Part shown: piece by piece, positions 6,964 through 18,100 of the stretch
How positions within the stretch are numbered: the first letter of the stretch is position 1
Layout: each line of letters opens with the position of its first letter
Source: a virus
IMG/VR virus record: IMGVR_UViG_3300037672_001241
Coordinates: 1 to 35,955 of that record
DNA: 35,955 bases
Strand: one strand, 5' to 3'
Notes under the pieces: generated by a model
Database searches by the model: none
What the model was told of the DNA's origin: nothing
Seen by the model: the letters and a program-made list of their open reading frames with translations, nothing else
Position numbers and translations under genes: made by a program

Positions 6964-8460
6964 TTAGCACCTTCCCACTACTATATTAATTGTGCCTATT
7001 TCCTCCGAATCGTAATTTTCTAACGCTTTTCCTATCACTTCACCAACCTGTGGGTCGTGTGTTTTCTTTGCTACTCCATGGTTGTTGGGATCCGTAGACA
7101 ACATATCACCTTTAACAATGTGTCCTACTACTTTGCAAGGCACTTTTCCCATAAGTGCAACAGGTTGTCCTGCTGATTCTGAATTCATCAAGTATGCAGG
7201 CTTGTCACTGATGACACCCGCTACTCTAGGATCATTTCCTTCGATAGAGATAGTTACTTCCTTATCTCCTCCGAACACAACAACTGTACCCACTTCATAC
7301 TCTGCATCGGTTTCATATATCTCAGCCAAGTCAGCGTACTCCGCCGATGTTGCCTTAGCAAATACAGTATTGTATTTCTTTAACGATGTTCCTATGTCGT
7401 ATGTTGTATTTGTGTCTGGCACAATTTCCTGAGTCGTCAATTGGTCGCCCAACACCAATGTTCCCATTGTGTTGGCACCTGAACTAGTAACGTTACCTGT
7501 CACGTTACCCGTCAGTGGTCCTGCAAACGCTGTTGACGTTGTAGTCCCTGATATTTGTAGTTTGGTAGATGGTGTAGTAGTTCCTATGCCCACCCTAGAT
7601 TCTGATCCATCAATGGTCATGACCGTGGTTGTAGTTCCGCCATCGTTGACTTTGAAAGTGATGTCTGTGTCGTTCACAGTGTTTGAAATAATGCCACCTG
7701 AGGAGTCAACTGTGAACGTCATGTCACTGTCCACTCCAACAATGATACCGCCATCATTGGCAACACTTATAGTGCCTGATGTTGTGTCATTGGCGTTTGA
7801 TCTTAGATAGTTGGCCGCCGCAACGCCACCTAATGCGTCTGCGTCTGTGGCTGTGCCTTGGAATTTTGTGTCTGATATGGCTGTTGTAAGTGTTATACCT
7901 TTTTTCACAGTGGCGAATCCAGAAAGTGTAGCCTTTGGCGTGAACTCGTCTTCTGAAATCACTGCAATAAGATTTCCGTCGTTAAACAATTTTGTGATGT
8001 TCTGTGATGAGTCTCCGGAATCCAGTATTGTGTCAAAAGTGAATCCGTTTGTTGTTCCTGTAGAACTAGGTGGACCTACTAATACCGAGGATGTTCCACT
8101 GTAGTAGTACATCTGTCCCGTTCCTGAATCTATCCATATGTCTCCAGCGGCTAAATTGGCTGGCGCATCTGATTGGTAAGGTGCACTTCCTCCTGCAGTC
8201 TGGAATGCCGTTCCATTGTAAACTTGCAACTTTGAACTGCTTGAATTCCACCACAGTTGACCTTCTATGGGTTTTGTGGGTGCTGATGTGTTTGAAAAAT
8301 TTTCTAAGAGGTGCAGGAAGTTCTCCGCTATAGACTCTCCATACCCTGCATAACCTTTTCCTATGAAACTGAGATCAGTCTGTGTGTTTACCACACCATC
8401 CTGTACAGTGTACTGGTTCGGTGACGCTGAACTATTTGTCTTGTTAACAGTGTATGCCAT
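6964..8460 (-). CDS. Tail-fibre-type structural protein, paralogue A (498 aa)
   Basis: This is the third member of the fibre family: GKGYAGYGESIAENFLHLLEN at about residues 33-53, GQLWWNSSSSKLQVYNGTAF and GDIWIDSGTGQMYYYSGTSS modules, a shaft with GGIIVGVDSDMTFTV and TFKVNDGGTTTTVM, then VGIGTTTPSTKLQISG, a motif common in trimeric phage fibres. The last 128 residues (from about 371) start YADLAEIYETD and run through VVFGGDKEVT and GVISDKPAYLMN, matching the end of the 542-aa paralogue. The ATG overlaps the stop of the 241-aa gene as TAATG, with AGGA 5 nt upstream. It is probably a trimeric appendage protein whose C-terminal domain folds or caps the trimer; the role of that domain is inferred. 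Confidence 0.82.
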   Translation of the reverse strand: MAYTVNKTNSSASPNQYTVQDGVVNTQTDLSFIGKGYAGYGESIAENFLHLLENFSNTSAPTKPIEGQLWWNSSSSKLQVYNGTAFQTAGGSAPYQSDAPANLAAGDIWIDSGTGQMYYYSGTSSVLVGPPSSTGTTNGFTFDTILDSGDSSQNITKLFNDGNLIAVISEDEFTPKATLSGFATVKKGITLTTAISDTKFQGTATDADALGGVAAANYLRSNANDTTSGTISVANDGGIIVGVDSDMTFTVDSSGGIISNTVNDTDITFKVNDGGTTTTVMTIDGSESRVGIGTTTPSTKLQISGTTTSTAFAGPLTGNVTGNVTSSGANTMGTLVLGDQLTTQEIVPDTNTTYDIGTSLKKYNTVFAKATSAEYADLAEIYETDAEYEVGTVVVFGGDKEVTISIEGNDPRVAGVISDKPAYLMNSESAGQPVALMGKVPCKVVGHIVKGDMLSTDPNNHGVAKKTHDPQVGEVIGKALENYDSEEIGTINIVVGRC

Positions 8461-9185
8461 TAGTATCCTGTGTTACCACCCGATGTCGTTCCACTGACTG
8501 TGTTAGATGTTGACAGTGCTGTTGAACTAGTCTCAGTGAATGTTGTTAAACTCTGTATCCTTAATGTGTAATCAATCTGTATAAGTCTGTTCAATGACTT
8601 CTGTACCGGGTGGAATATAACGTGTGTCAATAATTTATTAGTTGAACCGTTCTCTGTTCCTTCCCAACTCTTAAGTCCTAGTTCGTCAAAAACATAATCA
8701 CCATTGAAATCTGTTGTGTTATCAAACGCCGCCTGTCCTGTCGGCTCACCGTAGTCTAATGTACAAGTCACGACTATGTCAGTGTACTTGTTACCTGCAG
8801 TGTGTCTAACTTCCATCTTGTTCCTGGTTGTGTCTTTGTTTGTTGCGGAATTGTCATCAATTACTTTGTAATAAGTCTGATTATAAAGTGCCGCATTAGT
8901 ACCGGTTGAGTTTGGAGTAAGGTACGTTATGACCCCAGTTGGGTCAACACTTGTTCCCCCATTACCCAATGCAATCTCATGTACGAAGCCTGTTGTCTTA
9001 TTTGCTAATGAATTAGCAAGTGCCTGAGACATGTTCTCGTAGTGTATCGCATTTCTCTTGTCTACGATCACTTCACCTGTCTCTGGATCTGAAATCTTGA
9101 TATGCCCCGTCATCATAACACCCGTGTTATCCTGAGGCTTTTTGTTCTCTTCTTTTGCTTCTGTTGGTTTGTTGTCCTGTGTCAT
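8460..9185 (-). CDS. Virion-associated protein at the gp8 position (241 aa)
   Basis: The 241-aa protein has a charged, disordered start (MTQDNKPTEAKEENKKPQDN), then a conserved-looking core MMTGHIKISDPETGEVIVDKRNAIHYENM (about residues 23-52), a GFVHEIALGNGG segment, and a Ser/Thr/Gly-rich tail ending GGNTGY. I recognise the core as typical of structural proteins of marine T4-like and related phages, but it does not show the known features of T4 gp8 and it is shorter (T4 gp8 is 334 aa). Its place between the giant protein and the fibres suggests a baseplate-to-fibre connector. No Shine-Dalgarno is seen; AATAAATA ends 6 nt before the ATG, so a late transcript could be nearly leaderless. Confidence 0.7.
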   Translation of the reverse strand: MTQDNKPTEAKEENKKPQDNTGVMMTGHIKISDPETGEVIVDKRNAIHYENMSQALANSLANKTTGFVHEIALGNGGTSVDPTGVITYLTPNSTGTNAALYNQTYYKVIDDNSATNKDTTRNKMEVRHTAGNKYTDIVVTCTLDYGEPTGQAAFDNTTDFNGDYVFDELGLKSWEGTENGSTNKLLTHVIFHPVQKSLNRLIQIDYTLRIQSLTTFTETSSTALSTSNTVSGTTSGGNTGY

Positions 9186-9191
9186 CTAGTG

Positions 9192-9199
9192 TATTTATT
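9192..9199 (-). promoter_or_regulatory. Candidate late promoter (AATAAATA) directly before the 241-aa gene
   Basis: The minus strand reads AATAAATA with 6 nt to the ATG at 9185. By T4 spacing transcription would begin at about 9186, giving an almost leaderless mRNA. It overlaps the TAA stop of the giant gene. Either it is a real late promoter or the AU-rich element acts in translation; the sequence alone cannot separate the two. Confidence 0.35.
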
Positions 9200-12100
9200 C
9201 AGGTGCGTTTGTAGGCTCGTTAGCAATGAATTTAGCCTGTTGTGTGCCGGAAGCCTGTAATCCTTTACCATCTGCTGGATTACCATCTAGTGCCGTGTAC
9301 CATACCTGTCCTTTCTTATGTAAAATTTTAACCTGTGTTCCTGAAGCCGGTGTAGAGCTTAATGTTACTGCCGTTGTGCTTCCGTCCACAGAGTAGTTGA
9401 TAGTCGATCCATCCTCGCTAGTGAGCAACAATCGTTGGCCACCAATGAATATGTCTAACTCACTAGCGGATGATGGTGCTTGTGATAGTGCAAACGTTGA
9501 TGTACTGCCGTCACCTGTGAAGGTGTTGGTGTACACAGTGTCCGCATAAGGGATGGTTTGAGTACCAGACGCATCTACCACTTCCGTGCCTGATCCATGC
9601 TCCTTAATTCCTGTTCCAAGTGTTCCACGTTTAAGTTGACCCAACGTGTTACCTGATTTTGTAAAGTATTCTATTCTCTCTTTGTCCACAAACACGACAC
9701 CAGGAAAATTTGCAGATACGTTTGGTGAAGGCAACAGCGTTGCGTCTTCAACAGTCATTGTTTGAGTTCCTACTGTCATATCGATTGTTAATTTTGTGGT
9801 TGAGGTTTTACTAATACGTTTGTAAAAAGTTCTGTTCAACATGTCCTTGAAAATTCTGAATCCCGTTGATGCCACCGCTGTGTCTAAAGCAAAATACATC
9901 ACATCTATCCTGTCTGATGAAGTGATTGTTTTTCCAGTTACTGTGATTAAATTTCGATTTACTGTGTAGTCATGCCCCTGGATCAATTGCTGACCATTCA
10001 ACCAAACATACATGTAAGAGGCATTAAGAGGATCAAATCTTAGATTAAACACAGCATCTCCTTGTCCCTCTAAAGTTTCTCTCCTCAATTTCATACCAAG
10101 TGCATTGTTAAATGTTGTCACAGATATAACATCATTAAGACTGATCGAGTTACCGTCGGATGCCAACTGGGTGGGGTTGATAATTATGTCGGTTCCTTCG
10201 TTGTAATATTGAAAGTCTACCAAGGTGGTGATGGCTATAAGATCATTTGCAGACGGAGCCGTTACGAATGAAATCCTGTCCGGTGAGCCTGCCGAGTCAG
10301 CCGTTGTTGCTGAAGTATCTGCTGATGCTGTTGCCACATCCGCTGTGAATACACCATTGCCTAAATTAACTGTGTAGTCTGTGTCTAAAATTTGTTCGAC
10401 GCCATTCACATGGACCTGTATTTGAGACGCACTAGTGATGGACTTAATAGGATCAATCGTTGAGTCTTCGCCCAGTGTCGCGTCCACAAACTCGTCAGCA
10501 GTCTCCGTGGTTGTATCTGTAGTTTTACTAGTGGTATCTGCTGTGGATTCTACGACCCCTACTCTTTCTAAATTGTTGAAGTCATAGTTAAGTGTGGTGC
10601 CGTCACCTAGATGATAACTGATGTCTGGGCCACGCAACATTTTTCCATTTAATTCTATCAATGTCAGGCCTGAAAGCGGTCCTATTGCTCCAGGCGGATA
10701 TGTCAACGTGTATCTATTTGTAGATCCATCATAAGTGATCGCCTCATTTCTCACGCTGGCGAAACTCCTTGTTGATGTTGTTGACTTGTTGAAACCTGCT
10801 ATCTGTATGTAAGAACTTGCGGCAGGTGCCGAATCAAAAACAACCGTTATTGTGTTTGCAGTGGTAGTCGTTGAGTACGCTGTTGTAGGCACACCATCTA
10901 TCGTGACATATAAGTCAGATGACGTTGAATCTAAATTGAACTCACCTCTTGTAGAAGTCAAGAACAAAGTAGTGCTTCCATCACCAGTGAAAGAGTTCAA
11001 CACTCTGTAGTTCTCACCTGAAATAGCAAATACCTTGGTTGATATTATGCTGTGGTTAGCAGGTGCTGTGTCAAATGTAATTGTTTTGTTTCCAACATTA
11101 ATTGTGTAATCAGATACTGTTGAATCTAATGCACTGCCTTTCTTGACCACCCCGTCGACTGCCACAGTCACTGAACCAAGTGTGCCAGGATAGTCGCCTA
11201 TGCTGTATGTTGTTGTGCTTCCGTTACCTCTGTGATTCATCTCACTTATAAATGGCACACCAGACTCTGGTGATGTGTAAACTTTTATGTCTAATGTGTC
11301 AAACAACTGTCCAGGGACAGTTTCTTCAGGTGCGTAACTAGTATCTGGTGAAACAAAATCATCGCCCTCTAAAACAATATCACTCGGTGCATGGCCCAGT
11401 GCTGATGTGAATAGGCCACCTTTGACGATCGAATCTAATGTCCTGTCATCTGTTGGAGTAAGCACACCATCGTCATCGAAAGGGATGAACTCAACCAATG
11501 CGTTCTCTTCTGGTGTCTCACTGATTGTGAATGTTGCAGTAGACCCGTCGCCTCTGATTACATCTGATAATTTTTTCCTTGTGCTGTCGTCCTGTGTAAG
11601 ATATACTTGATATACCTCGGTAGTAGCCGGTGCTGTGTCAAACGTGTATGCCGCTGTTGAACCGTCTGCCCTGAACGCCTTGACTCTCGAGTCTCCGTAG
11701 TTGTCCCATGGGAAGTCATACCAACCCGCTTTGTCCCAACCTGCTTCTTGGCTGAATAGTAGGCCTGTAACCATCGTTCCACCATAGTCAACACCTGTCA
11801 TCACTTGGTCTAATTCGTTTCCTGGCATGCCGGAGCCTGGTGTGTAGAAACCTTTTGTCCTATCCGCCGCTGTAAGTCCTGTCTCGTTTCCGTACACTTT
11901 ATATACACTTCCTATGTTGTCGTCAAAGTCTGTGCTTGACGTGAAAGCATTTGTAACCTTATAAAGTTGATTGTTGTGACGCAACAAGTCGTTGTATGCG
12001 TAGGCCGTTGATGCCGCCCAGTCCACGACTCTGGATGTGCTTGATACCCTGTCAAACTTAATCGTCGTGTCAAAATCCCTAACTAGGTCGTTGTTTAGGT

Positions 12101-15100
12101 TGGCGTATGCTTTGGCTCTATCTGTTGGCGCGGACCCGTCTGTCTTGCCACCTGTCAAAACAATCGTTGGAGTTGTAGTGTAGTTTGCACCTACACCTGT
12201 GACTGTTATCTTCGTCACTGCTCCGTCCTGAATAGTAGCAGTGGCGGTTGCGGCTGTCGTCGCTGGTGTAACATACATTTTGAAATCACCTGACTTAGTA
12301 GATAAGCCATGATTTGCAATCTTGCTGTCAGGCATGTAAAAAGTTACCCCCGAATGTTCTGTGAAAGTATGACTGTGTGATGCCCCAGATCCTCCATTTT
12401 GCGTGTCCCAAATATTGGATTGTTGTTCACTTGTAAACAATGGATAGTAGTAACCAAAAGTTCCTGAACTTGCTCCTGATGAACTTGTACCTTGTATCTG
12501 GAAAGGTCCAGTTGAACCTACAGTTCCGCCCAACACCGTCACAGTTGGTGCTACCTCATATCCTGAGCCACCTGATGTAACAGTAATTGACTGCACATAC
12601 TTCTTGTGGTAGTCGTACCACATTTGGTATGGATATTCTGTTAGTTTGTCTGTGTCGCTGTTGACGTTTAATGCTCTAATCTTACCTGTTGTGGCATCAT
12701 AGAAAGTCGGATTGTCAAAGTCTGAGTATAATCCATCCTGTGTCTCTGTTTTGTCGTATCCTAGTCTGTATTCACGTAATTTAGTATGGAATGGTTTTAC
12801 TTCGTTGATGTAACTCTCGATCCAACTGTCTGTACCGGTAGTGTATGTCTTTCTCTGGTCTAATTGTCTCACAGAGTTTTTAGCATTTATGAAAGATGTT
12901 TTGAACAGCCAATCAACATAAGTCTGTTCTGAAAGTACTTTCCTCAATCCTGTGAAGAACAGTGTGTTGTATTCTACCGCCAATTCGTTTGTGAACAGGT
13001 CATCCCTTAATGCAGTCAATACTTTCCTTGTCTCTATGCTTGGCTCTTGATCAAAGAAGTTATCATCAAAGTTGTCGGCTCCTGCATATCCTGTAGCATC
13101 TTGTGTGTAATCATAAAGTTTAGTTGACAACCTGATTGTGCCATTCTCAGTTCCAACGTTTGTCCACCCTGTGGCGGTTTTCATAAACAATTTCCATCCA
13201 CCTGTATCTGCACTCGTAACCTTAACATGTTTGCCTACAGCAAGATCCAGTGAGTCTAACTCGTATTGGAATGTGACCTGCTTATCGATTGGTGTGTTTT
13301 CACTATGAATCATTTCGTGGATTTCTGGATCAGTGCCATACCAATCTACATAACTCCAGTAAGCAGATGTGTTATAGGTCTGTAATTTTGTCCTTGTCCA
13401 TTCAGTCCCTGTCCACTGATAAATCGCCCAATAATTATTTGCTGTTTCGTCTGCTTTGACCAGATAGTTCGCTGTACCTGATATGTCTGCTGTATTAATG
13501 TATGTCAACTCGGCGTATGTGTCCACAGAAGCGTCCCATTCTAGACTCTGTGCCGTGGGTTCTGGATCTTTGGAATCAAGATTCGTCAAGTTTATCTGTC
13601 CAACTAACTGGGATTTTTTCAAAACTGTGTTGGCATAATCTATGATTTCTTTCAATGCATCATACCTATCAACATACCAACTCTGTCTCGGTCTGGTGTT
13701 GTTACCGTATCTTTCATTCAAGGGTTGATCTGGATCAGGAACTAAATCTCCCGACGAATTCTTACCTATCAATGAGTCCCACCAACGTGTCTCGATAACC
13801 GTGCCTGGTCTGTAATCGGCATCGCCTTCCCTAACCAACTTCCATACGCTGTGTGAATCACCCTCGAATGTATTTGTACGTATATCCATGTTCAATACTA
13901 TGTCGTCGTTGACTAAATTTCTGGTGTTGTTTAATATGAATTTGTTGGTGTCTGTAACAGAATAGTATTTGTAGTCAAACGCACCTGGGTTTGTGATCAA
14001 GTTGGCAACAAAGGCCACTGTGTTCTTCCTGTGTTGGTGTGTGTGCCTGTCCCTTTTATCTGTGATACTAGGCATTGACGTTTTTCCTTTAACCCAGTAG
14101 TAGTAATAGTTAACAAATGTGTCTAATTTCGAATCATATTTTTGTACTACCGTGTATTGAGAATCATCACCATATAATGCTGTTCCTGATATTTTTGTTG
14201 CAGAGCCTTCAATCCTGTTGTCCCACTGGCTTGGTAGTAATGTAGATTCCACCCATTCGTAAATGTCAATGCTTGAACCTGGAAATGTCTGCCCCCAATG
14301 GTTTGCTTTGTATTCTTGTGTGTCCTGCTCATACCACAACCACTTTACCGTAGACAGATTCCACCATACTTCGCCTATATGCTCGTCGGCCCATGGCGTG
14401 CTGGTGTTTGCATTGTCTCCAACGTTGTAAGTCGCCGGATCCCATGCGGTCTTTATGTTTATCTCCCTGTCTGCTACACCCAATATTCTACCCTTGACTG
14501 GGTCATACAGGTCATAGTAGTCTCGTAGTTGTTTTGATTTATTATCGAACTCAAAAACTTTGCCCAGTTTGTCAGTATCCATCAGTGTTGTTTCTGTCAC
14601 TAGATTCTTCCAAGCATATTCTCCGTTGACTGTAAGATCGTAACACGCAACAGTACCGTCATTCACCACTTTAGTGCTTCCGTCTGATGTTGTGTGTCCG
14701 TCATCTTTCGGTGCTCCAACCAAAACCGTATTGTCAATCATGCAAACGCCTCTTCCGAAGTCATCATTTGCTGTAACATTGTCTGTTATTAGTCTGTCGT
14801 CAACAACAAATTTAGTGTTGTACATGGTCATTGTGAATGCACCACCTGATTCAGTGTTGCTGTCTACTATATTGGTATCCTGTAGATCGAATGTTGTCTC
14901 CCCTGCGTCGAATTTCATCTCTCTGTCAGTTGCGAAGCGTTCCGCACCTATGACAGCCCTTGTGCCATTGCTGTTCAAAGAAAGGCTGGTACCAAACTTC
15001 ATGTTAGTGCTTGATTCAGGAGCACTTATAGTTTGCTGTAGAGTGTAAGTGTTTGTTGAATCGTCTGCGTTCCATTTGTAATAATACACTGCACCCGAAT

Positions 15101-18100
15101 CTGGATGCGATGTTCCGTCTACACCTGGTGCACCAATAATTAATGTTGTACCATCATTGCTCATTACTATCGAATCACCAAATGCTGTGTTAAGGCTTGA
15201 TCCATCCGATGCCGCACCTGTCAAGGTTTGTGCCAGTGCGAATGAGTTCTGTGTGCTTCCGTCGTTGCTCTGTGATGTTTTAATGAATATTTCCACCTTG
15301 CCAGCGTTGCCCGGCGCCAATGAGCTCACAGCAAGTATGTCACCGTTGTCGTTGGCCTGCACCCTGTGTCCAAATCTCTGTCCTGATCCACCTGCCGGTG
15401 CTTCTATAGTGTAATCTTGTGTCCATGTGTCATATGTAGATCCGTCTGCACCCACTCCCCATGTGTACATGTATACTCTGCCCCTATCATTGTCATGGCC
15501 TGGTGCTGATACAAACATGTATTTGTCAGGGGTTGCTCTGACTGAACTAGTTCCAGGTTCTGAAACTTTGTGTGCCCACCCAAAGTTGGCATTCTCATTC
15601 AGCGTAGAACCATCTGTTGGTCCTCTTACCGTGTCAAGTAAACCATATTTGAATGTGCTTGGATCCCATATGTAAATTTTTACAAGTCCTGAATCAATGA
15701 ATCTTGTGCTTCCGTCGGCGCCAACTGCGTTGGTGTATGGTGCACCAGCAACCACAAAGTTCTCATCTGTGCTGATAGACAAAGATTCACCAAGTCGGCT
15801 GGTGTTGTCGTTGTTGTCTGTCATTGTTGCTGTTGATTGAGTCTGTAGAGTGGTTCCTGCTTCTGCGGAAGATCTGAACAGGAAGTTTACCTCACCTTGT
15901 CCTTTGCCTGGTGCAGATACTATCACTGTCCTTCCGTCATTACGTGCCACGATCCTGTGTCCAAACTCCTGCTCTGCTGTGCTGGCGTCTGGCGATAAGA
16001 CTATTGCTGTTGTGTATGGATCTTGCTTCTCGTATACACGCCACAGTCCTGAACTGTCTGCATCTGCGAATACTTTGTCTCCCGGTTGTTCTATGGCGTC
16101 GTCCTTGTCTGTGTAATTTTCAAAATCTATCAGATCATTAACGTTGTCCATAGATGCCAATCTCACCGACACAAACTTATAGATGTTTCCGTAACTGTCT
16201 GCTGTTGATCCGTCTTCCAATGCAGGTATGAATCCTACATTTCCGTCGTAGTCGATAATCACTGTTTTATGATCTGGAATAGAACTAACTTGGTATACAC
16301 CGTTCAGTGTTATTTCTTCACTGTTTGATATTCCAAAATAATCTGCCTGTGTGGTTGGTGACCCTGCCGTCAAGTTGTGGGAACCAGTGAATGTGATCTC
16401 TAATTGTGCCGCATCGTTTATCAAGTGTAAATCTGCTATCTTTATGCCTGCATTCGTGATCCTGAAAACGTCCCAATCCTTGTTGCTCTTGTTGGCTACC
16501 CATACTAGGTCATTTTTTGTAATAGCGTTCATGTCTAAATTTAAAATCTCTTCTATGTTGAACGCTGTGTGCTGTACTTGTTGAAGTTGTGGGTAACCTG
16601 CCGTCTTGAATACCTGTGCAGTGTCACTGCTCACACCTTCCTTGGTGTAATCTAATTTCTTGAATGTGTCTGATGCAGTGTATTCCACAGGCTTGTAGTA
16701 AAAATTGTCTTTGACTATGGCATCAGACCTAGCATAATCTATTGTATCATTAGACGTGTCAAGCAATTCAATGCTTTGTGGGTCTGCTTTAATCTCATCG
16801 TCTTTTAAGATGATCTGTATGTTTTCAATAGAATCTGTGTTTCCAAAGTTGCCGGCACGAATCATCCATTCTGGATATAAGTCGAGCGTGATGTCCTCTC
16901 CCTCGTACTTGGCTTTAAGTATCTTGTCTATTGCATTCTGAGTGCCTTTCTCCCTGATGTACCCTTGATAGAATTTGTACTGTGATACATCATTAACAAA
17001 TAAGTTCTCCAGGTAGTCCCTGCTCTGGTATCCCGTCAGCCTCTGTGCCAACTGCTGTTGCGATTCGTCAAAATTGTTAGTTTCTAATTCATAGAAATCA
17101 TTGAACTGTGCTATCTTGTATTCAAAGTTAGGAATAAGTTGTGGTGCTGGTTTTTCGTCCTTGAGTGTCCAATTTGCTGTCTCGAAAGTTTGACCTGAAT
17201 TTTGATTAATTTTTGCAACATAGAACTTACCTTGATATTCAACACTGTCACCGATCCTGTAATCTGTGTTGGCTGTCCAATATGTGACCTGTGCGGCATC
17301 AAACACGAAACCTGGTGCGTAGTAGTCACCGTTCCATTCGGCTGTTTTCCAACCAACCAGTTTCAATCTCTGTTGCCTGAACCCTGTGAATGGATCATAT
17401 ATGATGTCTGCAAAAACTGTGCTGTTATCAAACAACAATACATGTTCCTTCTGTACAGTATTCAATGCTACATTATAGAGTCCAATGGTATCAGATTTTA
17501 TGCCCAGCTCAAAGGTCTTGCCTATTCGCTTGGTTGATATTTCGCTTATATCTATTTTCCTACCACCCGAATCTAACAATGAATAGTCACCTGCTAGATT
17601 TCTTAGTTTGCCTACAATACTGTTGTTGGTGTCCAACTCAAAACCATCAGCGGCCGGTGAGACTGTAACGGCACTACCTGGTTCCCATTCCTGCGTGGTC
17701 CAAAACAAGAACTCCCGTACTGCGTTTGCCCAGTTCAGTGTTTCTTTAAGTTCTGTTGAGAACTTGTTGAATCGGAATCCTTGAGACTCTAGCCAGTGTC
17801 CGTACCCAAACAAGAAATCAGCGACATCCTGTATGGTGTTGAACACGTATCCATAAGGTATGGTCTGTGTGGTTTGTTGGTACGTTGTGTACTGTCTAAC
17901 CACCGTTGACCCTTCAACAGACACTGCATTCGCTGTAGTAGTCTTGGTTGGATAGTTGAAATTAAAATATGGTTTTGTTGTGCTGTAACCCAACACCTTG
18001 TATCCGCCCAACACTGTTGAACCATCACCGCTGATGTCTGTGTTCTTCTCAATCAAAACTCCTGAATACTGGAAACTTTCAACAGGGTTAGACGTCCTGA

